From the NCBI RefSeq assembly GCF_003854935.1, contig NZ_CP033969.1, positions 62,001 to 126,000 on the forward strand: a stretch of DNA of 64,000 nt. The letters run 5' to 3'. Every line of letters starts with the position of its first letter. Positions within the stretch are counted from its first letter, which is position 1. The position numbers were made by a program, and so were the translations under genes. Positions 27,015 to 37,145 of the stretch are shown one piece after another. The DNA comes from Cupriavidus pauculus. GTDB lineage: Bacteria; Pseudomonadota; Gammaproteobacteria; Burkholderiales; Burkholderiaceae. The notes below the pieces were generated by a model. It worked only from the letters and a program-made list of their open reading frames with translations, ran no database searches and was not told where the DNA came from.

Positions 27015-27220
27015 GGGGCGGTTCGAATTCGACTGGGCGTGGAATGCCGCGATCATACGTGATCGGGAGCGCGGGCGGCGGCGCGGGGATAGCGCGTGGA
27101 TGGGCGCAGGAAGGGGGTGATGGGCAGGCTGCGGGAAAAACATTGGCCGGGACGCGCCCGGCCATCGGGCCAGAAGCGGCCGGACCAAGGTCCGGCGCCC
27201 CTGGCCAGGGAGGAAACGAC

Positions 27221-27243
27221 GCGCCAGAGGCGCCAGAGGCGCC
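27221..27243. repeat. short tandem 9-bp repeat
   Basis: GCGCCAGAG occurs twice in tandem plus a partial GCGCC in the spacer between the permease and the solute-binding protein gene. A perfect 8-bp hairpin GCCGGACC/GGTCCGGC (27179-27186 with 27189-27196) lies just beside it and could attenuate transcription between the two genes. Confidence 0.6.
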
Positions 27244-27260
27244 GGACGCGCTTGAGCGTG

Positions 27261-28073
27261 TTACTTGGCCGGCTTGGTCACGTCCGAGCCGAACCACTTG
27301 TTCGACAGCTTGGCCAGCGTGCCGTCGCGGCGCAGGTCGTCCAGCGCCTTGTCGATCGCGGCGGCGAACTTGGGGTTGTCCTTGCGGAACGGGATGGCGA
27401 CCTCGCTGTTGGCGCCCGGCAACACCGCGCCCGGACGCAGCGGCAGGTTGGCCTGCTTGATCAGGTAGTTGACCATCAGGCGGTCGTTCAGCGCCGCGTC
27501 CACGCGCTGGGCGGCCAGGTCGCGCAGGTACTCGGGGGCACCCGGGTAGGTCTTGACGTCGATGCCGGGCACCGACTTGGCGAGGTCGTTGTAGTTGCTG
27601 CCCAGGCTGACGCCGAGCTTGTGGCCCTTCAGCGCGTCCAGCGACGCGAATTCGCGCTTGTCGTCCTTGCGCTGGATAAGCTGGGCGGCCGAGTAGACGT
27701 ACGGCGTCGAGAAGTCGAGCACCTGCTTGCGCTGCGGGGTGACCGACACCTGGTTGACGATGATGTCGAACTTGCCGGCCTGCAGCCCGGCGATGATCGC
27801 ACTCCATTCGGTGGTCACGAACTCGGGCTTCACGCCGAGCTTGCCGGCCACGGCGCGGGCCACGTCGACGTCAAAGCCGTCCAGCTCGTTGTTGGCGCCG
27901 CGATAGCCGAACGGCGGGTAGGTTCCTTCGAGCCCGACCTTGAGCACGCCGGCCTGCTTGACGGTGTCCAGCAGGTCAGCGGCATGGGCGGCCGTGGCGG
28001 CCATGCCGGTGGCGCCGGCCACCAGTGCGGTAGCCAGCAGGGACTTGAACCAACCCGATCGAATCGTTCGCAT
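27261..28073 (-). CDS. amino acid ABC transporter substrate-binding protein
   Basis: This 270-residue periplasmic protein has a signal peptide (about 1-32, core LLATALVAGATGMAATAAHA). The mature part has the family 3 solute-binding pattern: VLKVGLEGTYPPFGYRG near the N-terminus, FDIIVNQVSVTPQRKQVLDFSTPYV in lobe 1, and a C-terminal LDDLRRDGTLAKLSNKWFG. It resembles the cystine-binding FliY/TcyJ type, which is a tentative view. It belongs with the permease encoded downstream. The 204 bp upstream include an AT-rich patch (28165-28215) likely to hold its promoter. Confidence 0.9.
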   Translation of the reverse strand: MRTIRSGWFKSLLATALVAGATGMAATAAHAADLLDTVKQAGVLKVGLEGTYPPFGYRGANNELDGFDVDVARAVAGKLGVKPEFVTTEWSAIIAGLQAGKFDIIVNQVSVTPQRKQVLDFSTPYVYSAAQLIQRKDDKREFASLDALKGHKLGVSLGSNYNDLAKSVPGIDVKTYPGAPEYLRDLAAQRVDAALNDRLMVNYLIKQANLPLRPGAVLPGANSEVAIPFRKDNPKFAAAIDKALDDLRRDGTLAKLSNKWFGSDVTKPAK

Positions 28074-28277
28074 ATCTTCTCCAGTGGAATGCGGTGGCGT
28101 TGCCGGTGCCCCTTTTGAGGGAATGCCGGCGGCTCTAGGAGCCTATAACGGGCTCAAAGGTACCGCAAATACTATCGAGGACGAAATAACGATTGGATAT
28201 GGTTATATAACTGGTTCTGCACTGCAGCCTCCGCCCGCTGGCAGGCGGAGGACGGCCGCGGCGTCAGGGACAGCGGC

Positions 28278-29186
28278 TTACTGGAACGCCTTGTCGTTCG
28301 GCTCGGCGAACAGTTGCTTCATTTCCGGCGACAGCGCGTAGTTCATGTTGATGTTGCGCGGCGGAATCGGCTGCAGGAACCACTTGGTGTACAGCTTCTC
28401 GGCCCGGCCGCTCTTCTGGATGTCGGCCACCACGCCGTCCACGAGTTGCTTGAACGACGGATCGTCCTTGCGGAACATGCAGGCGTAGTTCTCGGTCTGC
28501 AGCGGCGTGCCCGCCACCACCCAGTCGCCGGCGTTCTTGGCCTTGGTGCGCTCGCCGTACAGCAGCGGCTCGTCCATCACGAACGCGGCGGCGCGGCCCG
28601 ATTCCAGGATCAGGAACGCCTGGCCATGGTCCTTGGCGCTGGTCAGGTTCATGTTCCAGCCCTCGCCGTTCATCTTCACCAGCAGGCGCTCGCCGGTGGT
28701 GCCGGCCGTGGTGACCACGTTCTTGCCCTTGAGCTGCGGGAAGTCCGTCACGCCCGAGTCCTTCTTGGTCAGCATGCGGATGCCGTAAATGAACAGGCTG
28801 TTGGAGAAGGCCACCTGCTTCTGGCGCTCGGTGTTGTTGGTGGTGCTGCCGCACTCGATGTCGAGCGTGCCGTTCTGCATCAGCGGGATGCGGTTCTGCG
28901 ACGTGATCGGCGTCATCTTGACCTGCAGGTTCGGCATGTTCAGCGTCGACTTCACCTTGTCGACGATGGCCAGCAGGTAGTCATGGGAATAGCCCATGAC
29001 CTGGTTGCCGTCCGAGTACGAAAACGGGATCGACGATTCGCGGTAGCCCAGCGAAATCACGCCGCTGTCCTTGATCTTCTTGAGCGTGTCGCCATCGGCG
29101 GCGTGGGCGCCGGCGGCCGCGCCAGCCAGCAGGGCTGCGGCGGCCAGGCGATGGAGGGGGGTTGAACGGACAGACAGTGACTTCAT
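28278..29186 (-). CDS. gltI: glutamate/aspartate-type ABC transporter substrate-binding protein
   Basis: This 302-residue periplasmic protein has a signal peptide (core LAAAALLAGAAAGAHAAD). The mature region shows SGVISLGYRESSIPFSY, then DIECGSTTNNTERQKQVAFSNSLF, a glutamate/aspartate-binding (GltI) hallmark, and a C-terminal EKLYTKWFLQPIPPRNINMNY tail typical of that group. No gltJKL genes follow, so this is an orphan binding protein. It lies 124 bp downstream of the D-amino acid dehydrogenase gene on the same strand. Start at 29186 gives a standard signal peptide; frames further upstream are Leu/Glu repeats arising from a 9-bp tandem repeat. A hairpin at 28228-28251 without T-tract lies after the stop. 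Confidence 0.88.
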   Translation of the reverse strand: MKSLSVRSTPLHRLAAAALLAGAAAGAHAADGDTLKKIKDSGVISLGYRESSIPFSYSDGNQVMGYSHDYLLAIVDKVKSTLNMPNLQVKMTPITSQNRIPLMQNGTLDIECGSTTNNTERQKQVAFSNSLFIYGIRMLTKKDSGVTDFPQLKGKNVVTTAGTTGERLLVKMNGEGWNMNLTSAKDHGQAFLILESGRAAAFVMDEPLLYGERTKAKNAGDWVVAGTPLQTENYACMFRKDDPSFKQLVDGVVADIQKSGRAEKLYTKWFLQPIPPRNINMNYALSPEMKQLFAEPNDKAFQ

Positions 29187-29261
29187 GGTTCGCTCCTTCA
29201 AGGGGCTTGGTTTAATAGCTATCGATATCGAGGCAATCTCACTACCCAACGTACTGCGCAC

Positions 29262-29288
29262 TTCCAGCACTTCCAGCACTTCCAGCAC
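29262..29288. repeat. three tandem 9-bp repeats TTCCAGCAC
   Basis: Three perfect copies of TTCCAGCAC lie in the dadA-gltI spacer, 22 bp beyond the dadA stop. They are too short for an assigned function. Confidence 0.8.
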
Positions 29289-29310
29289 AACCCGTATTGC
29301 GCCGGCCCGG

Positions 29311-30588
29311 TCAGGCCGACACTGCACTGAAATCTTCCGTCCCGATGGCCGGCGTGCGGCCCGCCAGCCGGTCGGCCAGCAGGCCCGCGCTGCCCATGGC
29401 CAGCGTGAACCCCAGCGCGCCGTGGCCCAGGTTCAGCCAGAGCCCCGGCAGCCGCGACGGGCCGATCATCGGCAGCCCGGTCGGCGTGGCGGGGCGCAGG
29501 CCGGCCCAGGGCTGCAGCGCGTCCAGGCCGGCGCCGTTCGTCACGTTGCCGAACACGGCCCGCGTCTGCGTGACCAGCGTCTGGGCGCGCTCGCGGTCCA
29601 CCACGGCCCCGCCGCGCACGATGTCGGCCATGCCCGCCACGCGCAGCGTATTGCCGATGCGGGCGTAGACGATCTTGTTCGCGAAGTCCGTCACGCTGAT
29701 GTGCGGCGCCCGCGCCCCGTCGGCAATCGGCACCGTGATGCTGTAGCCCTTGAGCGGCCACAGCATCGGCCGGATGCCGGCGGGCCGCAGCAACGGCACG
29801 CTGCCGATGCCGCCGGAGACGATCACCACGTCGGCCGCGACATCGCCCTGGTCGGTGCGCAGGCCGGTCACGCGCTCGCCCTGCCGCCTCAGCGCCGTCA
29901 CCCGCGTGCCGAACCGCAGCGTCACGGCCCGGTTGCCTTCCAACAGGTGGGCCAGCGACACGCAGAAGCGATGGCAATCGCCCACTTCCTCGCTGGGCGT
30001 GTAGATCGCGCCGGCGATGTCGTCGCGGATGCCGGCCAGCGCCGGCTCCAGCGCCACCGTCGCGTCGCGGTCCAGCGCCTGCTGCTCGCAGCCCAGGCTC
30101 GCCTGGTAGTCCAGCAAGCGGCATGCCGAGTCGTAGGCCGCCGCGTCGCGGTGCACCACCAGCTTGCCGCGCCGCGCGAAATCAAAGCCGCCGCCCTCCT
30201 CGCGCGCCTCGGGGCGGTTCACGAAAGCCTGCATCAGGTCCCGCGAATAGAACGCCAGCCGCAGCAGCTTGCGCGTGGTGGCTTCGCTCGTCGTGGCATT
30301 GCACGCCAGCATGAACGCCATCAGCCAGCGCCACTGCCCGGCGTCCATCGACGGGCGGAAGCGCATCGGCGAGTCGCGGTCCAGCAGCCAGCCCGGCACC
30401 TTCGACAGCACGCCCGGCCCGGCCAGCGGCGCCACGTAGCTGTAGCTGAGCTGCCCGCCGTTGGCGAAACTGGTTTCCTCCCCCGGGCCGTCGTGACGCT
30501 CCACCACCGTCACCTCATGGCCGTCGTTGGCCAACCGCCACGCGGTAGTCATGCCGACCACGCCGGCGCCCACGATCGCTACCCGCAT
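29311..30588 (-). CDS. dadA: D-amino acid dehydrogenase
   Basis: This 425-residue FAD-dependent DAO-family enzyme starts MRVAIVGAGVVGMTTAWRLA (FAD-binding GAGVVG dinucleotide motif). It contains FANGGQLSYSYVAPLAGPGV, which is characteristic of DadA, and ends GHGALGFTLAMGSAGLLADRLAG. It oxidises D-amino acids to keto acids, passing electrons to the respiratory chain at the inner membrane. The divergent LysR gene starts 181 bp away and is its likely regulator. Downstream lie amino-acid uptake genes on the same strand, supporting a catabolic cluster. It may be one of several paralogues; substrate range is not predictable. Confidence 0.92.
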   Translation of the reverse strand: MRVAIVGAGVVGMTTAWRLANDGHEVTVVERHDGPGEETSFANGGQLSYSYVAPLAGPGVLSKVPGWLLDRDSPMRFRPSMDAGQWRWLMAFMLACNATTSEATTRKLLRLAFYSRDLMQAFVNRPEAREEGGGFDFARRGKLVVHRDAAAYDSACRLLDYQASLGCEQQALDRDATVALEPALAGIRDDIAGAIYTPSEEVGDCHRFCVSLAHLLEGNRAVTLRFGTRVTALRRQGERVTGLRTDQGDVAADVVIVSGGIGSVPLLRPAGIRPMLWPLKGYSITVPIADGARAPHISVTDFANKIVYARIGNTLRVAGMADIVRGGAVVDRERAQTLVTQTRAVFGNVTNGAGLDALQPWAGLRPATPTGLPMIGPSRLPGLWLNLGHGALGFTLAMGSAGLLADRLAGRTPAIGTEDFSAVSA

Positions 30589-30769
30589 CTGACTTGCCTT
30601 GCCTTCCCGTTTCGACGATGGGCCAGAGCGTAGAGCACCGGACGCGGCTTGCCCAATGCCAATACGTGCCAGAATATGTCCCCAGGCTATGGGCGCCGCC
30701 ACCCGGGTCTACCCGTAGTGCAGAGCACCATTTTTTCGCCCCATCCCCGCCCCCTTCCGCACCACAACG

Positions 30770-31723
30770 ATGCGCCTGCGCCAGATCGAGGTTTTCCGTG
30801 CCGTCATGCTGACCGGCACCGTCAGCGAGGCCGCCCGCCTGCTCCACGTCTCCCAGCCGGTGGTGACGCGGGTGCTGCAGCACGCCGAGGCGTCGCTCGG
30901 CTTTCGCCTGTTCGACCGCCAGCGCGGCAGGCTGCAGCCCACGCCCGAGGCGCAGGCGCTCTATGGCGATGTCGAAAGGCTATATGGCGAGATCGAGCGC
31001 GTGCGGCGCGTGTCCGAAAGCCTGCGCCACAAGGGCGCGGGACGGCTGCGCGTGGCCGCCACGCCCAGCCTGGCCAACCCGCTGCTGGTGCCCGCGGTGC
31101 GCCGCTTCTGCGCGCGCCATCCCGAGACGCAGGTGCAGGTGCTGACGCACCACACCAACGAGATCATGGCGGCGCTGCTGGCCAACCAGATCGACGTCGG
31201 ATTCGCGTTCTCGCCGCCGCGCCACGAGGCAATCACCAGCGCGCCGGTGGCCGCCGGCCGGATGCTGCTGGCCGTGCCGCGCACCCAGCCGCTGCCCTCG
31301 GGCGGCCGGCGCGGCACGGTGGCCATCCGCAAGGTTCTGGAGCGGCCGTTCATTGGCTATGACGACGACAGCTCGCTGGGGCTGCTGGTGCGCCAGACGC
31401 TGGCGCGCCACGCGCTGGAGCCGCATTCGACGCTGGAGGTGCAGACCTACTCGCTGGCGCTGGCGCTGGTCGATGCCGGGCTGGGCCTGACGCTGCTGGA
31501 CCAGTACACGGCGCTCAGCGCCAACCCGGCGCACGTGGCGCTGCACGACCTGCAGCCGGAACTGGCGTTCGAGATCCACATGCTGCGCGCCAGCCATCGC
31601 GGGGCGTCGAGCCTGGTCGACGACATGCAGGCCCAGTTCGCCGCCGCCGCGGCGGCGCTGGCCGCCACGCTTGGCGACCGCCTGGAGGTGCCGGCCGTGC
31701 AGTTCGAGCCGGCGCCGCGCTGA
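30770..31723 (+). CDS. LysR-family transcriptional regulator
   Basis: This 317-residue regulator has an N-terminal winged helix (RQIEVFRAVMLTGTVSEAARLLHVSQPVVTRVLQHAE, residues 4-40), a linker helix, and the two-lobed LysR substrate-binding domain (about 90-300). It is divergent from dadA, the classic layout for a LysR activator of that gene. The intergenic region contains an imperfect dyad around CAATACGTGCCAGAATATG (30658-30676), a plausible operator, though not a clean T-N11-A box. Effector unknown; an amino acid is likely. Confidence 0.93.
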   Translation: MRLRQIEVFRAVMLTGTVSEAARLLHVSQPVVTRVLQHAEASLGFRLFDRQRGRLQPTPEAQALYGDVERLYGEIERVRRVSESLRHKGAGRLRVAATPSLANPLLVPAVRRFCARHPETQVQVLTHHTNEIMAALLANQIDVGFAFSPPRHEAITSAPVAAGRMLLAVPRTQPLPSGGRRGTVAIRKVLERPFIGYDDDSSLGLLVRQTLARHALEPHSTLEVQTYSLALALVDAGLGLTLLDQYTALSANPAHVALHDLQPELAFEIHMLRASHRGASSLVDDMQAQFAAAAAALAATLGDRLEVPAVQFEPAPR

Positions 31724-31820
31724 TCCGCCCGGCGGCAGGCCCGGCGTTGCGCAGACAATTGACAGCCCACCACGCTGTGCACCATCATCGACACGCCCCG
31801 ACCGGCGCGTGAGCTTCTTT

Positions 31821-33134
31821 ATGTTCGTCCTGACCCTAGTTCTCCTGGTGCTGGCGAGCGCGTTCTTCTCGATCTCCGAGATCGCCCTGACCGCGGCCCG
31901 GCGCACCAAGCTCCAAGTCCTCTCCGAACGCGGCGACCGCCGCGCCACCAAGGTATTGCTGCTCAAGGAAGAGCCCGGCAATTTCTTCACCGTCGTCCAG
32001 ATCGGCGTGAACAGCGTGGCGATCCTGGCCGGTATCCTCGGCGAGAAGCACGTCTCCGACCTGCTGTTCGACGCCCTGCTGCCATGGCTGAGCCCCGACG
32101 TGGCCCAGCGGACGGCCAACATCGGCTCGTTCCTGGTCGTGACGCTGCTGTTCATCCAGTTTGCCGACCTGATTCCCAAGCGGGTGGCGATGACCTTCCC
32201 GGAAGCGTGCGCGGTCAACGTGATCGGTCCGATGCTGACGCTGCTGAAGGTCTTCAAGCCCGTGGTGTGGGTGTTCAACGCGGCGGCCGACGCGATGCTG
32301 AAGCTGCTGGGCATCCCGACCAAGCCCGTGGACCAGATCACCACCGAGGACATTGCCGCGATGGTCGACGCCGGCGCCGAGGCCGGCGTGCTGCACAAGC
32401 ACGAGCTGCATTTGATCGAGAACGTGTTCGAGCTGGATTCCAAGCCGATCACCGCGATCATGGCGCCGCGCGACGACGTGGTGTTCCTGACGCTCGACGA
32501 GTCCGCCGACAGCGTGCGGCGCAAGCTGGTCAACCAGCCCCACGCGCAGTACCCGGTCTGCGGCAAGACCATCGACGACGTGCTGGGCTACATGGATTCG
32601 AAAGACATCCTGCAGTTGCTGCTGGCCAACGAGAATGCGTCGGTGCTGGGCGACATCGGCAAGCACTACGACAAGAACGTGCTGGTGATTCCGGACACGC
32701 TGACGCTGTCGGAGTCACTGACACGCTTCCGCGAGATGCACGAGAGCTTTGCGGTGGTGATGAACGAGTACGGGCTGGTGGTGGGCATCGTCACGCTGGA
32801 CGACATCGTCGGGGCGCTGATGGGCGACATCCTGTACTCGGCCGAGGACGAGCAGATCGTGCGGCGCGACGCCACGTCGTGGCTGGTCGACGGCCTGACG
32901 CCGCTGGTGGACCTGAAGAAGGCGCTGGAACTGGACACGATCCCCGGCGACGACTACGTCGACACGGCCGCCGGGCTGGTCATCTACGCGCTGAAGCGGA
33001 TTCCGAAGAAATCGGAGTCGATCACCGTGGCAGGCTTTCGCTTCGAGGTGCTGGACATCGACCACCACAAGATCGACCAGTTGCTGGTGTCGCGCCTGGA
33101 GCCTGCCGGCACGGGGACGGCAAGTGGGGCGTGA
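31821..33134 (+). CDS. CorC/HlyC-type membrane protein (DUF21-CBS-transporter-associated)
   Basis: This 437-residue inner-membrane protein has an N-terminal DUF21/CNNM domain (about 1-195) with three or four hydrophobic segments, beginning MFVLTLVLLVLASAFFSIS and including FFTVVQIGVNSVAILAGILGE. A CBS pair follows (about 205-330, with IMAPRDDVVFLTLDE and FAVVMNEYGLVVGIVTLDDIVGAL). The C-terminal CorC_HlyC domain (about 345-430) ends in DHHKIDQLLVSRLEP. Family members are implicated in Mg2+ or other cation efflux. Start ATG 31821 is taken; a GTG at 31809 is possible and no strong Shine-Dalgarno helps decide. The stand-alone gene ends before the tRNA-Ser region. Confidence 0.9.
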   Translation: MFVLTLVLLVLASAFFSISEIALTAARRTKLQVLSERGDRRATKVLLLKEEPGNFFTVVQIGVNSVAILAGILGEKHVSDLLFDALLPWLSPDVAQRTANIGSFLVVTLLFIQFADLIPKRVAMTFPEACAVNVIGPMLTLLKVFKPVVWVFNAAADAMLKLLGIPTKPVDQITTEDIAAMVDAGAEAGVLHKHELHLIENVFELDSKPITAIMAPRDDVVFLTLDESADSVRRKLVNQPHAQYPVCGKTIDDVLGYMDSKDILQLLLANENASVLGDIGKHYDKNVLVIPDTLTLSESLTRFREMHESFAVVMNEYGLVVGIVTLDDIVGALMGDILYSAEDEQIVRRDATSWLVDGLTPLVDLKKALELDTIPGDDYVDTAAGLVIYALKRIPKKSESITVAGFRFEVLDIDHHKIDQLLVSRLEPAGTGTASGA

Positions 33135-33172
33135 GCCTTTGAATCCGTAAGCCCGCCAGCCGGGCGACGCCC

Positions 33173-33210
33173 AAAACAAAACCGACGCCTGTTTTCACAG
33201 TGCGTCGGTT
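33173..33210 (-). terminator. intrinsic terminator downstream of tRNA-Ser
   Basis: On the minus strand a 9-bp stem AACCGACGC/GCGTCGGTT (33210-33202 with 33188-33180) is followed by TTTTGTTTT. The same hairpin lies 45 bp after the CorC-type gene on the plus strand, where the tail is the weaker CGAGTTTT. Confidence 0.75.
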
Positions 33211-33270
33211 CGAGTTTTACTACGCTGTTTTTATCCGCCGGTGGTCGAATCAATCGGCAGCTTTTTGTTT

Positions 33271-33360
<90 letters not shown>

Positions 33361-33395
33361 GGTAACTGGGTCGTTGCGTAAGCAGCGAAACCAAG

Positions 33396-33425
33396 ATTAT
33401 AGGGACACTGCCACGCCGAGCGCAA
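33396..33425 (-). promoter_or_regulatory. sigma-70 promoter of tRNA-Ser
   Basis: On the minus strand TTGCGC (33425-33420) and TATAAT (33401-33396) are 18 bp apart, in the spacer between serS and the tRNA gene, 35 bp upstream of its 5' end. A perfect -10 with an acceptable -35 makes this the best promoter I see in the window. Confidence 0.72.
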
Positions 33426-33444
33426 GCCCCTTTTCGGAAAATTT

Positions 33445-35573
<2,129 letters not shown>

Positions 35574-35578
35574 GGACT

Positions 35579-36475
35579 TTACTTATCCGGAATCTGGTCG
35601 GCGACGACACCACCGCCGAAGTAACCAATGGAGCCAAAGATGATGCCACCAATCAGCCCCGTAATGATTGCGCCGGGCCCGGTTTCGATTCCGGCCAGAG
35701 CGCCGTAAGCGGCGCCAATCTTCATTCCTGCAATCGCCCCTCCCCATCCGCCGACCTGCTGCACAACTTCCTTGCTGATGGGCCGGATACTCTTGGTCTC
35801 GAAAGACTTCTCGGTGGCATTCCCAAGGTCATACGCAGTGAAGCCGATCCCGATCACCTGAACCACACGGGCGTACTTAACGATGGCGAGTGAAGTTGCC
35901 AGCCCGTTCTTGGTAAAAACGCCGGAGGCAGGCACGTCGGGATTCGGCCGAACCAATACCTCCTTGTCGAGATTCTCGGCGTAGTTCATGATCTTTTCGA
36001 CGCGTTTCTTGAGATGGGGATTCTGGCGGGAATACTCCTGCAGCGCGTGTCGAATCTCCTGCGTGGTCACAAGCTGGGCGCCGGCTCGCTTGGCCTTGGC
36101 TATATCGACATAAACCATCTTGCCGCGCATGCGGCTGGCCCCCTCGGGGAATTCCGTACTGGCGGAGGCATAACTCGTGATCTTCTCGAATCCCATAACA
36201 TGCTCGGCAATGGATGCTGTGGAGTATTGATTCTTGCCCCAAAGGCCGAACTTCTCGGGAAAAACCTCCCGCTGGACCTGCAAAGGAGAAAGCTCCAGTT
36301 TCTTCAGGTAAGGATCATCGATTGACGCATAGACGCGGCGGACCAGGAAACCCTGCGCACCCGGTTCATCCACAACGACAAAGACAAACATGCGAGCGGG
36401 CATCAAATGCCCGAGCACGTCGTACTGAGAGTCCTTTCTGTCGTTGGTGAGAATTTGGTAGAGGTAGCTGCTCAT
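35579..36475 (-). CDS. putative type VI secretion effector with C-terminal glycine-zipper membrane region
   Basis: This 298-residue protein starts MSSYLYQILTNDRKDSQYDV. Residues 1-190 are soluble and not recognised, with a charged helical section (KAKRAGAQLVTTQEIRHALQEYSRQNP). Residues 200-220 (VVQVIGIGFTAYDLGNATEKS) and 235-290 are hydrophobic and glycine-rich: GWGGAIAGMKIGAAYGALAGIE, then GLIGGIIFGSIGYFGGGVVA. Regular small-xxx-small spacing makes a glycine zipper, a feature of pore-forming or membrane-inserting toxins. Its start overlaps the PAAR gene stop by 4 bp (ATGA), so the two are translationally coupled. Delivery by the PAAR protein is the straightforward inference; membrane depolarisation as the toxic effect is a hypothesis. 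Confidence 0.65.
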   Translation of the reverse strand: MSSYLYQILTNDRKDSQYDVLGHLMPARMFVFVVVDEPGAQGFLVRRVYASIDDPYLKKLELSPLQVQREVFPEKFGLWGKNQYSTASIAEHVMGFEKITSYASASTEFPEGASRMRGKMVYVDIAKAKRAGAQLVTTQEIRHALQEYSRQNPHLKKRVEKIMNYAENLDKEVLVRPNPDVPASGVFTKNGLATSLAIVKYARVVQVIGIGFTAYDLGNATEKSFETKSIRPISKEVVQQVGGWGGAIAGMKIGAAYGALAGIETGPGAIITGLIGGIIFGSIGYFGGGVVADQIPDK

Positions 36476-37023
36476 GCGTGCCACCTTTTCACTGCCTCGA
36501 TGCCGATTGCGATCTCGAGGTGTTCGCAGCTTCCCGTGCATACACGCGGACAATGACCGTTCTCGTCCGTCACGCCTTTGTGAATAGTCCCGCTTTTCGT
36601 CTGGATATGGAAAGGGACACCGCAAAGAGAACGACCGTCGCCGTCCACCACCCTTACGAGTTCGTCGAAATCCCCCCTCGACTCCTCCTTCAATGGCATG
36701 CCATTGGCGGCAAATCCCATACTCGCGAGTTCGTGCGTTTCGAACGTTTGGGACATGGTGCTTTGCGAGGCAACCATGACGGGAGGAGGCGAGCAGCGGC
36801 ACGCACACAAATCACCGCTCAGGGCAGCTTCCTTGCCCATCATGTTGTATGGTCTCCTTGGACCGGCCGGAACGATTCGGCCGATACTTCGGCAAGCCGG
36901 GCACACAACCTGAGCACCTAGGAATGTCAAGGCGGTTCCCATATGGGTACAGAGGGGTAGTTCGTCTACAGCCGTGCCACCACTCGTGGACTTGTCGCCT
37001 ACTTTCAGAAAGAAACGCTGCAT
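36472..37023 (-). CDS. PAAR-domain type VI secretion spike protein
   Basis: The 183-residue protein starts MQRFFLKVGDKSTSGGTAVD. Residues 1-90 have the PAAR pattern: the GDKSTSGG start, a Gly-containing middle, VCPACRS near residue 43, and a GDLCACRCSPPPVMVAS end with Cys residues of the PAAR tip. Residues 115-180 form a second beta-rich module (VVDGDGRSLCGVPFHIQTKSG, GVTDENGHCP) like the sandwich extensions that load effectors. It caps the VgrG spike of a type VI secretion system. No tss, vgrG or hcp gene is in the window, so this is an orphan module. GAG precedes the ATG. The 7-bp inverted repeat upstream is listed separately. Confidence 0.85.
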   Translation of the reverse strand: MQRFFLKVGDKSTSGGTAVDELPLCTHMGTALTFLGAQVVCPACRSIGRIVPAGPRRPYNMMGKEAALSGDLCACRCSPPPVMVASQSTMSQTFETHELASMGFAANGMPLKEESRGDFDELVRVVDGDGRSLCGVPFHIQTKSGTIHKGVTDENGHCPRVCTGSCEHLEIAIGIEAVKRWHA

Positions 37024-37031
37024 ATCACTCT

Positions 37032-37058
37032 ACTGTCGGAATAGAGAAACGCGACAGT
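37032..37058. promoter_or_regulatory. inverted repeat upstream of the PAAR gene
   Basis: ACTGTCG (37032-37038) and CGACAGT (37052-37058) form a perfect 7-bp inverted repeat with a 13-base spacer, starting 9 bp before the PAAR start codon. It could be an operator or a leader hairpin controlling the cassette. Confidence 0.35.
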
Positions 37059-37145
37059 TATCACGGCAGCGCCAGCCCCGCCAGTCGGCAGGGACTTTGT
37101 TATTCATCTGATTGCGTTGGCTTAAAAATCGGCTCGGGCAGAACC

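Noticed and set aside
30589-30769. Clean LysR T-N11-A operator in the dadA-LysR gap
   Set aside because: Only an imperfect dyad around ATAC...ATAT was found; not strong enough to list as a site.
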